Part shown: positions 28,465 to 30,000 of the stretch, in pieces
Layout: each line of letters opens with the position of its first letter
Numbering within the stretch: position 1 is the stretch's first letter
Assembly: GCA_963170055.1 (NCBI GenBank)
Contig: CAUJGJ010000487.1
Span: 1,727,701-1,757,700, forward strand
Origin: Halisarca cf. caerulea
Lineage: Eukaryota > Porifera > Demospongiae > Chondrillida > Halisarcidae
Reading direction: 5' to 3'
Length of the DNA stretch: 30,000 nt
Made by a program: the position numbers and the translations under genes
The notes under the pieces: generated by a model
The model's database searches: none
Seen by the model: only the letters and a program-made list of their open reading frames with translations
What the model was told of the DNA's origin: nothing

Positions 28465-28664
28465 CATTGGAACCCCTCTAATTCAGACCCCTAAATTACA
28501 GACACCTCTCTAATATGGACACATATATGCCACTCAAACCAAATTCTTCAATACATCACTATACATACATTGATACAGAACAGGTTCAACCCCTGAAATG
28601 AGGACACCTCAATAATCAGGAAATCCTTTTGGTCCCCTGTGTCCGGAATAGAGGGGATCCACTG
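28465..28664. mobile_element. TIR element, family 3 (CCCCTCTAATTC)
   Basis: Starts CATTGGAACCCCTCTAATTC and ends GAATAGAGGGGATCCACTG, with TA flanks, 200 bp. Shares interior words with 12760-12946. Confidence 0.78.
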
Positions 28665-28703
28665 TATATAGAAATATGTTAACTTCCTTCAACTCTGCAT
28701 GTA

Positions 28704-28934
28704 CAGTGTAACCTCTTTAAACCGAACACACTTGGGACCAAAGAAAAGGTTTGATTTAGAGAAGTTTTCGGAATAGAGAGGTTCTATCATATATAGCAAA
28801 TATAGAGAACAGGACTTGAAAAATATACGTTCAGTTTAGAGAGGGTTCCAGATTACAGAGGGTTCGGTTTAGAGAGGGTTCGATTTAGAGAGGGTTCCAG
28901 ATTACAGAGGGTTCGGTTTAGAGAGGGTTCACTG
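28704..28934. mobile_element. TIR element, family 2 (TTTAAACCGAAC)
   Basis: Starts CAGTGTAACCTCTTTAAACC and ends GGTTTAGAGAGGGTTCACTG, with TA flanks, 231 bp. Its 3' part is internally duplicated (GGTTCGGTTTAGAGAGGGTT words). Same family as 6050-6226. Confidence 0.78.
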
Positions 28935-29938
28935 TACACATTCCAGCATGCAAATTTATTTGTTGCATTAAGTGTGTCAGATGTATATGTATTAGGAGGT
29001 AGAGCATCATTAATTTTCTTTTTGCTGGTCTTTTCAAGTTTTTTTTCTGGGCTAAAAGCAACAGTCAAAATTTGTATTCATAAATCTACTTAGCCAAAAC
29101 ATTGCTGGGAAGTTCCTTGAAAAGAACCAGGGTTCACTCAGTCTGATCGATGCATGTTGCTATCCACATTAGATCCCACTAGACAGAGTAGTAAATAGCT
29201 TACTCCAGCGTATGGAATTGCATGGAACTAAAAATGAATTTCGTATGCGGAATTCCTGAAACTCACACGCACAAGTGAAACATTATTATTGGCATGTCAA
29301 CCATACAAAGCTGATTTGTCCTTTTGACATTCGATCTGTGTCAAGTGCAAGTGACATTTCCTCCAGTTGACCTGAGTTCAACCATCCACTTTGTTACACT
29401 GTTGCCTGAGGTCACTTTGAAGAAGCAGTCTTGACACAATGCCACTCTGTGCTCTTGCCGGTGTTGTCGTAGCTGAAAACAGGCACCACATGATGTTCTC
29501 AGACCCGGGTCTTTCCTACTATGTATAGTTGACCTATCTAGTCAGTTGCAACAACATTAGGTGATGTTTCACGATCTGGGTTAGATTAACCACTAGTTCC
29601 TGCACTGTAGCCCATCCTTCACCTAGATACTTGACCTGCCCGCCGGTCCCACCTGTACAGGACCCCTCAGCTTGTCACTGCGCAGGTGATGCTCAGCATG
29701 GGCCTTCTGGCTCCACACCCATTGTGTGTTTGACCCTGGCAGAAGGCCAGGGTATGCAACATATGTGTCTGGCCCTAATTAGTTGCTGGGGGAATCCCCA
29801 ACTTTTTCCCTAATTAGTTACCCCAACTTTTTACCCGTAACATACCCTTGGGCCCGGCCCAGCATGAGTGGCCTGAACTGTAACAGCACTCCTGTTAAGT
29901 GCATTACACTGCCCTTGGCCCATGTGACAGGCGAATTA

Positions 29939-29960
29939 TAGTATATATATATATATATAT
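29939..29960. repeat. Short TA repeat
   Basis: A TA run of about 22 bases. Confidence 0.85.
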
Positions 29961-30000
29961 TTACACAATACCTATAGCTAGTCCTAGCAGTTGGTACCCA

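Larger units (their letters stand above)
27940..30000. other. Gene-free right end of window
   Basis: No gene recognised. Holds a TA repeat, three consecutive TIR elements (28.29-28.93 kb) and, from about 29.3 kb, GC-richer sequence without an interpretable frame. Near 29775-29830 the phrase CCCTAATTAGTT is repeated around AACTTTTT. A last TA run is at 29939-29960. Confidence 0.5.

Noticed and set aside
29631..29813. Plus-strand open frame in GC-richer sequence at the right end
   Set aside because: No recognisable domain on either strand; may be degraded transposon sequence but that cannot be shown.

Overview
This is animal nuclear DNA: intron-bearing genes with GT-AG splice sites, abundant CA/GT microsatellites and many short terminal-inverted-repeat (TIR) elements. 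The most telling genes are a family of short-chain collagens with the C-terminal cysteine-rich domain known from sponge collagen C4 (Ephydatia). The window is therefore most likely from a sponge, probably a demosponge. Species cannot be fixed from the sequence alone.

Layout. From 1 to 9.1 kb there is a plus-strand tandem array of short-chain collagen genes: copy A (401-1650, intact), copy B (3746-4976, intact), copy C (6861-7984, broken by a 2-base deletion) and copy D (a 5' fragment near 8.6-9.1 kb). Decayed pieces of the neighbouring CEP70 gene lie between them. From 9.3 to 16.4 kb, on the minus strand, is a 12-exon CEP70 gene (centrosomal protein, about 504 residues). From 16.5 to 22.4 kb, on the plus strand, is a 9-exon AARSD1 gene (alanyl-tRNA editing protein, 399 residues). 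CEP70 and AARSD1 are head to head with only 110 bases between start codons. From 23.5 to 27.8 kb, on the minus strand, are two more short-chain collagens: E (388 residues, long helix) and F (262 residues, short helix). From 27.9 kb to the end I see no gene, only TIR elements and simple repeats.

How it fits together. All collagen copies point inward, toward the CEP70/AARSD1 pair. Relics of CEP70 exons 12 and 10 between the left-hand collagens suggest that the duplicated unit was a collagen gene plus the convergent 3' end of CEP70. All collagens share one plan: exon 1 encodes a signal peptide starting MRTA or MRTT, a phase-1 intron follows, and exon 2 encodes the whole collagen helix plus a C-terminal domain of about 175 residues with eleven cysteines. 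They should be secreted matrix proteins. CEP70 and AARSD1 are unrelated housekeeping genes that probably share a promoter.

The non-coding DNA is striking. At least fourteen elements of about 160-265 bp begin CAGTG or CAGTC, end in the complement, and are usually flanked by TA, yet fall into eight or more families with different interiors. Long GT runs lie in most AARSD1 introns, in one case starting exactly at the 5' splice site. All exon boundaries were derived by reading splice sites and reading phase by eye and have no transcript support.
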